In this document: positions 1-8,201 of the stretch, piece after piece | Layout of the letters: every line of letters begins with the position of its first letter | How positions within the stretch are numbered: the first letter of the stretch is position 1 | Notes under the pieces: model-generated | The model's input: only the letters and a program-made list of their open reading frames with translations | What the model was told of the DNA's origin: nothing | Databases searched by the model: none | Source: Curtobacterium poinsettiae | GTDB taxonomy: Bacteria; Actinomycetota; Actinomycetes; Actinomycetales; Microbacteriaceae | Direction of reading: 5' to 3' | Length of the DNA: 64,000 bases | Assembly: GCF_025677645.1 (NCBI RefSeq) | Contig: NZ_CP106879.1 | Coordinates: 3,410,001-3,474,000 of the forward strand | Made by a program: the position numbers and the translations under genes

Positions 1-935
1 AGCGCCGGGTCGACGTTGCCGAAGTATTCGTTGAACCCGAACTCGATGGTCAGCATCCGCGGCTGGATGAGTCCCATCGACTGGAAGATCAGTGACGTCG
101 AGTCGGTGCCGTAGTCGCCGATCTTCGCCGAACCTTTACCGCCGTCCCAGATGCGGATTCCCTTGGTCCGGTCGCCGTTGTACGGCATGATCCCGTCGAT
201 CGCGACGTTGCCTACGGAGCCGCCCGTGATGCGAATCGTGTGGGAGCCAGCAGTGAGGCCGGTCACGGAGAACTTGGTCGCCTTCCGAGCCGACGTCGGC
301 AGGTTCCATGCCTGCGCTGCGCCGCCGTCCACTGAGACTGTTGCGGTGGTGCTGGCGGTGGCGAGGGTGCCGCCGAAGACGTCAACGGAGTCGCCGGTGA
401 ACGTGAACTGGATCCAATCCGACGTGGTGGTGAGGGCAAGCGATCGAGACGCAAGCCCCGAGCCCACTGCGATGAGGTTGCCTGAGTAGGTCACGCCAGC
501 CGGGGTTACCCGCCCGTTCGCAGTAGTCCCCGCAACAAAGAACGTCTGGTAGAACGCGGGGATGTACCCGACGCTCCCAGTGACCGGAGACAGCAGCGGG
601 AACCGACTACGGAGGGTGAGCTGCAACCTGTCCAGCCAACGCACCTGACGCCCGAGAGCAAGCTCGGGTGCACCGTTCGCCGGGCCACCCTCGGTCATAG
701 AGGTGCCCCAGCAAACCCAATCGAATGGTGCAACGTCGCGACCGCCGAGGCCAGATGTCAGAGGGCGCTTGGCCGTTTGTCGCGTTACCCGGGTTGCGGC
801 TTTCACAAAGCGACCGTCAAGCGCCATACCCTCAGGTGTAGCAGGGTCTGCAAAGTTCGACGCCATGCGCGTGCGAACAGTGTCGGGGAACTGCTTGGTA
901 TCCGAATCGACGGAGGGGAGAAGCGGTGAGCCCAT
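1..935 (-). CDS. Phage tail protein with SGNH/GDSL hydrolase domain, cut by window edge
   Basis: The open frame has 311 residues and runs off the left edge. It starts at an ATG preceded by an AGAAGGA ribosome site about six bases upstream. An SGNH-hydrolase block I is visible as WGTSMTEGG near residue 70, with Ser in place of the classic GDS context. A block III-like segment, IEFGFNEYFGN, lies at the visible end. Between them is a Ser/Thr/Gly-rich beta-type insert (FTFTGDSVDVFGG). SGNH domains on phage tail or receptor-binding proteins deacetylate surface glycans. The gene is the first one after the tape measure, where tail-tip genes usually sit. The family assignment rests on motifs only, and the catalytic Asp-His pair would lie outside the window. 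Confidence 0.7.
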   Translation of the reverse strand, partial: MGSPLLPSVDSDTKQFPDTVRTRMASNFADPATPEGMALDGRFVKAATRVTRQTAKRPLTSGLGGRDVAPFDWVCWGTSMTEGGPANGAPELALGRQVRWLDRLQLTLRSRFPLLSPVTGSVGYIPAFYQTFFVAGTTANGRVTPAGVTYSGNLIAVGSGLASRSLALTTTSDWIQFTFTGDSVDVFGGTLATASTTATVSVDGGAAQAWNLPTSARKATKFSVTGLTAGSHTIRITGGSVGNVAIDGIMPYNGDRTKGIRIWDGGKGSAKIGDYGTDSTSLIFQSMGLIQPRMLTIEFGFNEYFGNVDPA

Positions 936-992
936 GGTTATTCCTTCTGTGTCGAGTTACAATGAGCAGGTCAAGCAATGAGTGGCCTGACG

Positions 993-1028
993 AAAGCACC
1001 GCCCCCTACCAAAAGGGGGCGGTGCTTT
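993..1028 (-). terminator. Strong intrinsic hairpin between tape measure and tail gene
   Basis: A perfect 14-bp stem (AAAGCACCGCCCCC and its complement) with an 8-nt loop lies just downstream of the tape-measure stop. The U-rich tail is short on the minus strand and better on the plus strand (CTTTCTTTT), so it could act in both directions. It implies that the downstream tail gene needs its own promoter or partial read-through. Confidence 0.75.
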
Positions 1029-1052
1029 CTTTTGCGGCTATGCGGGAAAGGG

Positions 1053-4000
1053 TCAGCTGACCATCCCTGCGAGTTCACGAGTGAGCTGGCGGCCCAGCAC
1101 CGTTGTGAGCGTGTTGGGGTCGAGGTTCGGCATCGGCTTGAAGTGGTTGTGCTGCTCCACCGAAGTGCTCGGTGCCGGTGCTGCCTGCACGACTCGTGTC
1201 GGATCCATGTACCGGACGTTGCCTCCGTTGTTCATCGCCTCGAGCAGCGGCCGGTTCGCAGCCGTCGCATACGCGTTCATCACGAACTCGCGACCATGCA
1301 CGACACCGGCAACGGCTCCGGGGTGGCCATCGCCGGTGTAGCCGCCGACCGCGTACCCGGGGACGCCCAGAGCGCGACCAATGACGCGCTGCAGCTTTCG
1401 AGACTCGGCGTTGATCGCGCTGGTGATCTTCGCTGTGTTCCGGTTGGCCGCCGTCAGCTGCTTCTCGGCGGCGTCGATGAGCTTCCCGTAGTTGGCGTCG
1501 GCGACCTGGCTACCGATTGCCGAGGACGTCGACTGGATCGACTTGTACTGCGTGTTGATCGCGGCGATCTGCGAATTCGACGATGAGGCGAGCGACTTCG
1601 CGAGTGGGATCCCCTCGTCGATGCCGAGCGACGCGATCTCGCTCAGCAGTGCGGGAGCGAGACCGTTCTTCTGCAGCTTCGACAGCAGCGACTGGAACTC
1701 CTTGAGCTTGGTTGCACGCCCAGTCAGTGCCCGCTGCAGCGACGACGACGATCGGTAGTCGCCGTACGCGAAGTCCGACAGCTTGCCCTGGATGGAAGAC
1801 GACATCGACGACGCCGACGACTTCAGCCCGTCGAGCTTGTCCGACGCCTTACTGACCGCCGACGCGGCCTTGTCGGACTGCTTCTCGAGGCTCAGCAGCC
1901 GCTTCTCTGACGCACCAGCAACGCGCGCCACGGACAGCCGGAACCGCTCCGGGAACTTGCTGTCCGTAGCGATCTGGAACGCCTGCGACACAGCAGACTG
2001 GCCCGTCAGGCTGCCCGTACGCACTCCGGTGCGGAAGCCGTAGATGTCGCTCTGCCGAGCGAGCCGCGCAGCCTCCGCTTTCTGCCGAGCCTCAGCACGC
2101 TCCTTCGCCATCTTCGCACGAGCCTCAGCAGCCTTCTGAGCCGCTTCAGCTGAACCACCCCCTGCGAGGTGAACCAGCCCGCCGTTGGCGTACCGGCCCG
2201 CGTTGACGGCATCTAGGAACCCGGTCCCGTACTTGCTGACCGACCGCTCCCGGATGACGTACTCGCCGTTCGACAGCATCGCGGGGATCGAGTCGGACGT
2301 GCCCGTGCCGGGACCGGAAATGTAGCCGCCGTACGCCTTCTTGTTCTTGAAGACGCCGTTGGTGTTCTCCGGAGTTCCCACGGTGACACGGTTCGTCGTG
2401 ATGGTGATGGTCTTTGACTGCACCAGGCCCAGCGAATTGAGGACGCCCTGGATTGCCGACTGCGCCTGAGCCGTCGCAGCGTTGACCTGGGTGCGCTTCT
2501 CCTTCGGCAGCGCATTGAGCCGCTGCTGGTACTCAGACGTCTTCGACGCAGCCTCCGGGGCGTTGTTCTGGAACGTCGTCGCCCAGTCAGTCGGGGTGCC
2601 GATGATCTTGTTCGCGTAGTCCTGAGCCGCCTGACCCGTGATGCCGTACTGCCCCAGCGCTCGGATGAGCTCGCTGCGCCCCTGCTCCATGGCTGCAGTA
2701 GCCGACTGCTGACTACCGGTCTGCTCAAAGATAGAGCCGGCAGCGTTCTGAGCCGCCTGAGCGATCCCGTCGAGCGCGGACTGGTTGTTGCGCCCCTTCT
2801 CCGTCGAGATGTCGAGCGAGGTGCCGTTCTCCTTGAGGGAGTCCGTCACCCCATCGACCGCGGCCTGGAACTGACGCTTCGCCTCACGGGCATCGAGCGT
2901 CGGGGAGGTCAGAGCCCGCAGCGCGTTCGCGACCTCATCGATGCTCGGAGCCGCCTCACCAGCAGCACCTTGCAGCGCGTTGAGGGCTTCAGCGTTGTCC
3001 TCGGTCGGCTGCTTCGCGCCCTTCGCTGCGTCCGCGTACTGGCCCATTGCCAGCTTCACGAGGTTCGTGTCGTTCGCGGTGATGCCGAGAGCGTCCGCCT
3101 GCTGGACGAGCGCCGACCGATAGTCGCCCCCGATCGCGTCGACCAGCCGGTGCAGCGACTTCTGCGACCCGTCGGTCTGCTCAGCTAGCAGCTCGAACGC
3201 CCTCACCGCCTTCGACGGGTCCGCCTGTGCGAGCTGGCCCATCTCCGTGTTGATGTCACGCAGCGCGTTGATGCCCTGGTTGAAGTCGGTGTTGGTGAAC
3301 CGGGTCAGGATGGCCTGGAAGCCGTTGTCGCTGTTGTGGGACGCGAACGACTGTAGAGCCGCGTCCATGTCCTTCAGCTGATCCTTCACACTGCCGTCGA
3401 TGCCCGCGGAGAGCTGCCCCTTTCCGAGCGTCTTGTAGATCTCCGCAGCCGAGGAAGCCGACTTGAGGGTGTGCGTGACTTCGGCGCTGTCCGCCTTCAG
3501 CTTCTCGAGCTCCGTGTTCAGCAGTGCCACAGCGGTGACGCCGAGGGTGACACCGCCAACCCACGGACCGCCAAGGAAGCGGGACACCGAGCTCAGCGCC
3601 GCTCGGCCCGTGATGCCGCTCTCCCGCAGCGACGCCATCGCGGATCGGAACTCGACGATCTTCGGCACCGCAAGAAGCAGTCCGCCACCCAGAAGCGTTG
3701 CCGCGCCGACAACGCCAGTAGCCCCAAGCGCCGTGGCCTTCAGCGGCTCAGGGAGCTCCCGTGCCTTCTGAATGAACGACGTCAGATCCTGCACCATCGG
3801 ACGCAGCGCGCTACTCGCGGACGTCCCGGTCTCGATCAGGCCGGCCTGGAACGCCGACTTGAGCTTGTTGAGGTCACCGTTGAGGTTGTTGGACTTCTTC
3901 GCAGCCTGGTCGATGGCGTAGCCGGCGTCGTTGTTCTGGTCGATGTACTCCTGGATGCCGTCAGCACCCTCCTTGTACAGAACCGTCGCAGCACGCACCG

Positions 4001-4892
4001 CGTCCGCACCGAAGATCTGTGACAGAGCCTGCTGACGCTGAGCATCCGACAGCGTGGACAGTCGGTCGTGCAGCACCTGAGCGATGTCAGCGGCACCAAG
4101 GAACTGTCCGTTCGCGTCCTCGACATTGATGCCGAGAGACTTCATCAGCTGCGCCGACTCCTTCGACGGGTTCGCCAGCATCTGCAGCATGCTCTTCAGT
4201 GACGTACCCGCGTCAGAACCCAGCAGACCAGCATCCGCGAACGACGACAGCACACCCGTCGTTTCCTCGATCGAGAAGCCAAAGTTCGACGCGACCAGAC
4301 CAGACTGGTTCAGCGCATCACCCAGCTGCTCAACACCACCCAGCGCCTTACCGGCACCAGCCGCAAGCAGGTCAGCGATGTGCGGAACGTCGGAGCCCTC
4401 GAGGTTGAACTGCTTCATCGCAACCGCAGCGATCTGCGTCGCCCGACCAAGATCCACGTTGTCCGACGCAGCCAACGCCAGAACACCCGTCAGACCGCCG
4501 CTAAGAATGTCCTTCGTCGCAAGGCCCGCCTTACCCAGCTCCACCTGCGCCTCACTCACCTGCGTTGCCGTGTACCCGAACGCCGCACCAGCAGTCAGAG
4601 CCTGGTTCCGGAACTTGCCCATCTCCGACGCCGTAGCGTTCGTCGCGGCCTGCACCTTCGACATCTGCGCGTCGAAATCCGCAGCCATCTTGGTGACGAT
4701 CAGGACAGAGCCCGTCGCCGCGGCACCCATCGTGAGCAGGGAGCCACCCACGCGCTCAGCTGCCTGCCCGACCTTCTCGAGCTTGTCGGATTCTTTCGCC
4801 GTGTCAGCTGTCGCCTTACGGACCTTCTCCATGCCCCTGACGTAATTGTCGATTGCGGCACGAATTGTTACTTGAACTACTCGGTCTGCCAA
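1053..4892 (-). CDS. Phage tail tape measure protein (TP901 type)
   Basis: This 1279-residue protein sets tail length and is ejected with the DNA. Residues about 80 to 430 form the TP901-type tape-measure domain (MAADFDAQMSKVQAATNAT, then YTATQVSEAQVELGKAGL). A hydrophobic segment near residues 390 to 420 (ATGVVGAATLLGGGLLLAV) is typical for the membrane-active part. Two similar C-terminal modules (NGEYVIRERSVSKYGTGF and GREFVMNAYATAANRPLL) flank an Ala/Lys/Glu-rich coiled coil. The start is TTG, supported by AGGAG seven bases upstream. At roughly 1.5 angstrom per residue it would measure a tail near 190 nm (family rule, not measured). The usual upstream tail-assembly chaperones and tube gene are missing. 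Confidence 0.95.
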   Translation of the reverse strand: MADRVVQVTIRAAIDNYVRGMEKVRKATADTAKESDKLEKVGQAAERVGGSLLTMGAAATGSVLIVTKMAADFDAQMSKVQAATNATASEMGKFRNQALTAGAAFGYTATQVSEAQVELGKAGLATKDILSGGLTGVLALAASDNVDLGRATQIAAVAMKQFNLEGSDVPHIADLLAAGAGKALGGVEQLGDALNQSGLVASNFGFSIEETTGVLSSFADAGLLGSDAGTSLKSMLQMLANPSKESAQLMKSLGINVEDANGQFLGAADIAQVLHDRLSTLSDAQRQQALSQIFGADAVRAATVLYKEGADGIQEYIDQNNDAGYAIDQAAKKSNNLNGDLNKLKSAFQAGLIETGTSASSALRPMVQDLTSFIQKARELPEPLKATALGATGVVGAATLLGGGLLLAVPKIVEFRSAMASLRESGITGRAALSSVSRFLGGPWVGGVTLGVTAVALLNTELEKLKADSAEVTHTLKSASSAAEIYKTLGKGQLSAGIDGSVKDQLKDMDAALQSFASHNSDNGFQAILTRFTNTDFNQGINALRDINTEMGQLAQADPSKAVRAFELLAEQTDGSQKSLHRLVDAIGGDYRSALVQQADALGITANDTNLVKLAMGQYADAAKGAKQPTEDNAEALNALQGAAGEAAPSIDEVANALRALTSPTLDAREAKRQFQAAVDGVTDSLKENGTSLDISTEKGRNNQSALDGIAQAAQNAAGSIFEQTGSQQSATAAMEQGRSELIRALGQYGITGQAAQDYANKIIGTPTDWATTFQNNAPEAASKTSEYQQRLNALPKEKRTQVNAATAQAQSAIQGVLNSLGLVQSKTITITTNRVTVGTPENTNGVFKNKKAYGGYISGPGTGTSDSIPAMLSNGEYVIRERSVSKYGTGFLDAVNAGRYANGGLVHLAGGGSAEAAQKAAEARAKMAKERAEARQKAEAARLARQSDIYGFRTGVRTGSLTGQSAVSQAFQIATDSKFPERFRLSVARVAGASEKRLLSLEKQSDKAASAVSKASDKLDGLKSSASSMSSSIQGKLSDFAYGDYRSSSSLQRALTGRATKLKEFQSLLSKLQKNGLAPALLSEIASLGIDEGIPLAKSLASSSNSQIAAINTQYKSIQSTSSAIGSQVADANYGKLIDAAEKQLTAANRNTAKITSAINAESRKLQRVIGRALGVPGYAVGGYTGDGHPGAVAGVVHGREFVMNAYATAANRPLLEAMNNGGNVRYMDPTRVVQAAPAPSTSVEQHNHFKPMPNLDPNTLTTVLGRQLTRELAGMVS

Positions 4893-4941
4893 AGTTCTCT
4901 CCTATGATTAGGAGAAATCGGCATACCAAAACACTCACCCA

Positions 4942-4982
4942 TACCCGGGCATGCCAAGATCTCTCTTGTTCATGCCCGGGTA
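4942..4982. repeat. Perfect 12-bp inverted repeat upstream of tape measure
   Basis: TACCCGGGCATG and its exact complement are separated by 17 bases, in the 139-bp space between the unknown phage gene and the tape measure. Neither side carries a T-run, so it is a weak terminator candidate. It could be a regulatory hairpin in the tape-measure leader or a scar of rearrangement. Confidence 0.6.
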
Positions 4983-5031
4983 AACCGGCGGGCTAAGTTC
5001 CTACATCAATTGTCTCATTGCATCCACTCGA

Positions 5032-5406
5032 TCAGCTGAGTCGCTGCAACCATTCTTCAAACACACGTCGCAATTCGCGGTCCCGGGGCGAATCGTTTCT
5101 GACCTCTTCCGTTGAAGTTGCATCACCAGGGCCAACCAGTGTGAAAAGCGTCTTTTCCGACCCTCGGTTCCACCCAGAGGGACGCACAGCAGGCAGCGGA
5201 TGCACCGGGCAATCTGTGGGATGGACGAGCGCCCTACGTGCAGCACGGGACGCGGACGCTGCGCCGGGGATGTCAGTCGCCCCGGCACGTTGCGCTGCGC
5301 GCCACGCCCTAAAGCGCTCCAACGAGCAGCGCCCCGGCCAGTCCGCCTCGACGAACTCCAACAGCCAGGGAGGCCCGCTAGCCCGTGTCGACCTACGCCG
5401 AGGCAT
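5032..5406 (-). CDS. Phage protein of unknown function
   Basis: The protein has 124 residues. Its ATG overlaps the small-terminase stop as TGATG, so translation is probably coupled. It is rich in Arg, Ala and Trp. The N-terminus is basic (MPRRRSTRASG), the middle contains LVHPTDCPVHPLPAVRPSGW, and the C-terminus is charged and helical (RDRELRRVFEEWLQRLS). I do not recognise a family. A large terminase should follow a P27-type small terminase, and this protein has neither the length nor the Walker motifs for that. It occupies the place where the head genes would be. Confidence 0.65.
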   Translation of the reverse strand: MPRRRSTRASGPPWLLEFVEADWPGRCSLERFRAWRAAQRAGATDIPGAASASRAARRALVHPTDCPVHPLPAVRPSGWNRGSEKTLFTLVGPGDATSTEEVRNDSPRDRELRRVFEEWLQRLS

Positions 5407-5762
5407 CAGCGCATCCCGTAGACACCGCGCACCTTGCGCGCCGCTGGCAAGTTGTCGTCCTCGAGCGGTGGGATACCGAGTGTTGCCAAGAGTCGAGCCA
5501 GGGTCAGCCGCTGTTGGCGCGCCTCCCCCACCCCTGGATGCACACGCGAACCCTGCGGTGACGGGATCATGAGCCCCTCTGCCTTGACCGCCGCATCGAG
5601 TTCGACAATGCGGTCCCGAGTCCTGCACGCTTCCTCGAGCATCGCGAGCTCATGCTGCGCCCACTCGAATTCCGCCGTACCTGCGTGCCAAAGACGACGC
5701 CCCGCAGCGTTCAAGCCGCGGGGCGTTCGCGCGTCCGTTTCGGTGCCGTTTGAATCAGACAC
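5406..5762 (-). CDS. Terminase small subunit, P27 family
   Basis: The protein has 118 residues and is translated from a GTG with GGAGCG five bases upstream. The start overlaps the HNH stop codon by eight bases. The P27-type signature is present: RTPRGLNAAGRRLWHAG at the N-terminus, then a helical stretch (LAMLEEACRTRDRIVELD) and the late HPGVGEARQQRLTLARLLATLGI helix. Small terminase recognises pac or cos DNA and hands it to the large terminase. The ATP-hydrolysing large subunit is not encoded next door, which is abnormal for a complete phage. A longer reading starting further upstream would overlap the whole HNH tail and lacks a ribosome site. Confidence 0.8.
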   Translation of the reverse strand: MSDSNGTETDARTPRGLNAAGRRLWHAGTAEFEWAQHELAMLEEACRTRDRIVELDAAVKAEGLMIPSPQGSRVHPGVGEARQQRLTLARLLATLGIPPLEDDNLPAARKVRGVYGMR

Positions 5763-6159
5763 TTCCGCTCCAATCCTGGACAGCAGCGGGCGCAGGGCCA
5801 AGCGTTCTGGCCTCACGGAGAGATGGGTCGCCGCCCCGGAGGTACTGGTTGCTACAAGGGATGGTACATCCCCCACCCCGCTTCACCAATCCCTTGAGGT
5901 CGGGTACTGCCCTCGCGAGGTGTTGCCACGTGCGCTGTTGCACCCGTTGATAGTGCGCCGGCTTGAGGTTGGCACGGCGCAGTGGATCACCGCCGTCGCT
6001 GGTGGCGGTTACGTGGTCGACGCTGAAGGCTCGCGGCTGCCGACCAATGAGCGTGTAGTCAATCGGTTCGGAGCAGAGCCAGCACGGCTCACCCGCTGCC
6101 TGACTCTCTGCCTTTACCGTGGCGACCAACCGGTTCCATGGGCGTCCGCTTGCTGGCAT
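5755..6159 (-). CDS. HNH endonuclease, packaging associated
   Basis: The protein has 134 residues and its ATG overlaps the previous stop (TGATG). A zinc-knuckle half (CWLCSEPIDY) leads into the HNH core FSVDHVTATSDGGDP, followed by RRANLKPAHYQRVQQ, where the His/Asn metal ligands lie. Only one CxxC pair is visible. HNH proteins beside terminases are needed for genome cleavage in HK97-like cos phages (family knowledge). Sitting directly upstream of the small terminase supports that role here. Confidence 0.85.
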   Translation of the reverse strand: MPASGRPWNRLVATVKAESQAAGEPCWLCSEPIDYTLIGRQPRAFSVDHVTATSDGGDPLRRANLKPAHYQRVQQRTWQHLARAVPDLKGLVKRGGGCTIPCSNQYLRGGDPSLREARTLGPAPAAVQDWSGSV

Positions 6160-6764
6160 CAGTCAGCCGCCTCTGCGACCTGTTCAATCATCGAGTCGGA
6201 GAGGGCACGGATCTCGGTGGGCTTGTCGGCCTGGAACGCGAAGTCATTGAACGTGTTCTGCAGTGTCTGCCCTGCAGCCTCGTCGCCGTAGCGGATGTCC
6301 CACAGCTCCTGCGCTTTGGTCTCGAGCGTCGAGTGGTCTTCGAGGTAGCGGTTGATGACGTCGACTTCACCGTCTCCGTATGCCTTGGCGAGGATGGCTT
6401 TGGCGAGGATGGTGTCGTTGCTGATGGCTGCCGTGTCGTAGAGGGCAGCCAGCGCCGTACCGTCCTCGGCTCGACTGGCTCGGTCGAGTGCGTCGCGGTA
6501 AGAGAGTGTGTCGGATGTGGATGCGTACTTCGGGAGGCCGAACATCTCTGCTTCGAGTGCAATACGCCGGCCGTTGAGCGTGGCGTCTCGCTCGTCTCGC
6601 AGCTGGCCAAGCTGGTGGTTGGTGTCGCGGTATAGCTTGGCGATGGCCTGCTGCTTGGCTTCGGGCGTGAAGCGTCGGTCGTTGCGGATCTCTTCGACGC
6701 GACGCTGGTACTGCTGCCGGGTGGTCTCTGCCAGCTCGTGCTGCTTGGTACGGGGCGTGGTCAT
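6159..6764 (-). CDS. Phage coiled-coil protein, unknown function
   Basis: The protein has 201 residues and an ATG preceded by GGAAGGA. It is highly charged and helical: residues 5 to 75 look like a long coiled coil (TTRQQYQRRVEEIRNDRRF), with a second helical half of mixed charge to the end. No catalytic motif is visible. Its ATG overlaps the preceding HTH gene as ATGA, and it is coupled to HNH at its 3' end, so it belongs to the packaging run. Similar-sized helical proteins precede HNH/terminase genes in actinophages, but I cannot name a family. Confidence 0.75.
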   Translation of the reverse strand: MTTPRTKQHELAETTRQQYQRRVEEIRNDRRFTPEAKQQAIAKLYRDTNHQLGQLRDERDATLNGRRIALEAEMFGLPKYASTSDTLSYRDALDRASRAEDGTALAALYDTAAISNDTILAKAILAKAYGDGEVDVINRYLEDHSTLETKAQELWDIRYGDEAAGQTLQNTFNDFAFQADKPTEIRALSDSMIEQVAEAAD

Positions 6765-7174
6765 GCTGGTTCCTTCCGTGCTTTGAAGTGTGCGAGTTGT
6801 TCGCGGTTGATTCGGTAGGCGCGACCTACTCTGTTCGCTTTGAGTCTGTTCTCACGGATTGCCTTGCGGATTGCACGGTCTGTCATCGCGAGGGCGTCAG
6901 CTGCTTGCTTTGTGCTGAGCCATTCTGATTGTGCATTGAGTTCCGCTTTGGGCGCATCTGCTGTTCCGGTTGCGGTATTTCTCCAATGCAGGGCGATCAC
7001 CTTGAGCGCGACCAGGGCGTTGTCCACGTCGGCGTCCTCACCGCGGTGCTCAAAGTGGTAGCGATCTAGCGCCGCGTACCTCAACAGGACTGCGGCGACC
7101 CTCCCGCTGATGAGCACTGCCGGGCCTGTCACCCCAACGACCAAGCTCTCTTGCGACCTACTCATGCTCGACAT
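6761..7174 (-). CDS. Helix-turn-helix DNA-binding protein (excisionase-like fold)
   Basis: The protein has 137 residues. The C-terminal part carries a MerR/excisionase-type winged helix: WLSTKQAADALAMTDRAIRK followed by NRLKANRVGRAYRINREQL. The N-terminal 80 residues are unfamiliar and helical. It opens the second leftward run (coiled coil, HNH, terminase, tape measure), so it may activate late genes, although an excisionase role is equally possible. Two start ATGs nine bases apart exist, neither with a clear ribosome site. Confidence 0.75.
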   Translation of the reverse strand: MSSMSRSQESLVVGVTGPAVLISGRVAAVLLRYAALDRYHFEHRGEDADVDNALVALKVIALHWRNTATGTADAPKAELNAQSEWLSTKQAADALAMTDRAIRKAIRENRLKANRVGRAYRINREQLAHFKARKEPA

Positions 7175-7220
7175 CCCGAAGCGCTAACGTTCTGCCAGCT
7201 GGGACCGATAGGGGACCTGG

Positions 7221-7667
7221 ATGACTCCCAACACCTGCTCGACATTGGCCCAGATCGTTCCGGTCCTCATGCTGGCCGTTCTGCTGGAAAGTCGCAGCAT
7301 TAACTCTCAGTGGCGCAGATACCCGAGATACCTCACTTTGATGGCAATTGCCATCGTAATCGGCTTTGTAGCTCTCATTTATCTCGTAGTCGGCGTGAAT
7401 AACGGCGGACTCGGCCTGGATAGCCAGTGGATTGCCTGGGGCGCGTCGGCGATAGTTGCTCTTGCAGCGGGGACGCAATTCGTTCTCATCGGAATGAGCA
7501 TCGAACAGGAGAACAAGGCAGCAGCGGCCGTCGAGGCGCAAGCGGCTCTTGACGAAGAGACGTTGGCAGCCGAGATCGCGATCCGGGAGCGGCTGAAGCT
7601 CAACTGGCTGGGCCGACGGTATCTGCGTCTCACGCAAGACGGTCGCCACCTTCGGAAGCTTCCGTGA
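7221..7667 (+). CDS. Small membrane protein with cytosolic helical tail (moron candidate)
   Basis: The protein has 148 residues and an ATG preceded by AGGGGA. Three hydrophobic segments lie near residues 8 to 21, 40 to 60 and 70 to 92. They are followed by a charged helical tail (EQENKAAAAVEAQAALDEETLA). It is the only rightward gene between the two leftward phage runs, it has its own upstream spacer of 46 bp, and its 3' end overlaps the convergent neighbour by 38 bp. That pattern suits a lysogeny-expressed cargo gene, for example superinfection exclusion, but the function is unknown. Confidence 0.7.
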   Translation: MTPNTCSTLAQIVPVLMLAVLLESRSINSQWRRYPRYLTLMAIAIVIGFVALIYLVVGVNNGGLGLDSQWIAWGASAIVALAAGTQFVLIGMSIEQENKAAAAVEAQAALDEETLAAEIAIRERLKLNWLGRRYLRLTQDGRHLRKLP

Positions 7668-8043
7668 AGGTCAGCCACCACTGCTGAGCTGCAGCCCGCA
7701 TGTTGTAGTCAGTGCCGTCGCTCACCTTGTAGCACGGCTCGAGGTAGAGCATCGCGAGGTGCAGCAGCGCCCCGTAGAGGACGTCTGGCCAGGCATCGGG
7801 ACCGAGCTTGGCTGTGGCGAGGGCGTGGTGGTCGACGACGGTCTGGACCATCTCGTTGGGATCGTCGGTGACGGTCGCGAGTTGAGTGGCGAGGGCGTAG
7901 CCGGCGAGGCTGATGGATCCTGCTCCAACGACGGTGCTGGGGGTTCCTTCGCGGTCTTCGTAGAGCTGGGTGAGCATCTTGTTGCCGGCTGCCTCGAGTT
8001 CGTCGAGGTAGGCCTTGAGCCAGTTACTGCTTGCTTCGGGCAT
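7630..8043 (-). CDS. Phage protein of unknown function
   Basis: The protein has 137 residues, counting from the ATG that has AGGA seven bases upstream. An earlier in-frame ATG gives 156 residues but lacks a ribosome site. It is mostly helical with two Trp-rich stretches (DAWPDVLYGALLHLAMLY and AAAQQWWLTFTEASEGG). There is no recognisable motif. It is the last gene of the early leftward run and its stop lies inside the convergent membrane gene. Confidence 0.7.
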   Translation of the reverse strand: MPEASSNWLKAYLDELEAAGNKMLTQLYEDREGTPSTVVGAGSISLAGYALATQLATVTDDPNEMVQTVVDHHALATAKLGPDAWPDVLYGALLHLAMLYLEPCYKVSDGTDYNMRAAAQQWWLTFTEASEGGDRLA

Positions 8044-8051
8044 GAGTGGTC

Positions 8052-8201
8052 CTAACGGTCGTGATGCAGCCCGAAGGCTGGGTGGTTGAGACGCGGGCAT
8101 GTGTCGTCGTGCTCAAGGACGGCATGCGAGATGCCGGGGCCTGAGATGTCGATGACTGCTGCGGCTGAGCAGTCGGGGCAGACGACTGTCAGCGGGTTCA
8201 T
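8052..8201 (-). CDS. 49-residue Cys-containing phage protein
   Basis: A short frame begins MNPLTVVCPDCSAAAV. Its ATG overlaps the ATPase stop as ATGA and it ends nine bases before the next start. A CPDC knuckle is followed by His and Cys residues (HAVLEHDDTCPRL, HPAFGLHH), which would allow one zinc site. The exact overlap and the ribosome site for the next gene embedded at its end argue that it is real. The function is unknown, and DNA or RNA binding is a guess. Confidence 0.6.
   Translation of the reverse strand: MNPLTVVCPDCSAAAVIDISGPGISHAVLEHDDTCPRLNHPAFGLHHDR

Noticed and set aside
4084..4845. 253-residue plus-strand frame inside the tape measure region
   Set aside because: It is antisense to the conserved TP901 domain and shows only Ser/Ala/Pro composition.
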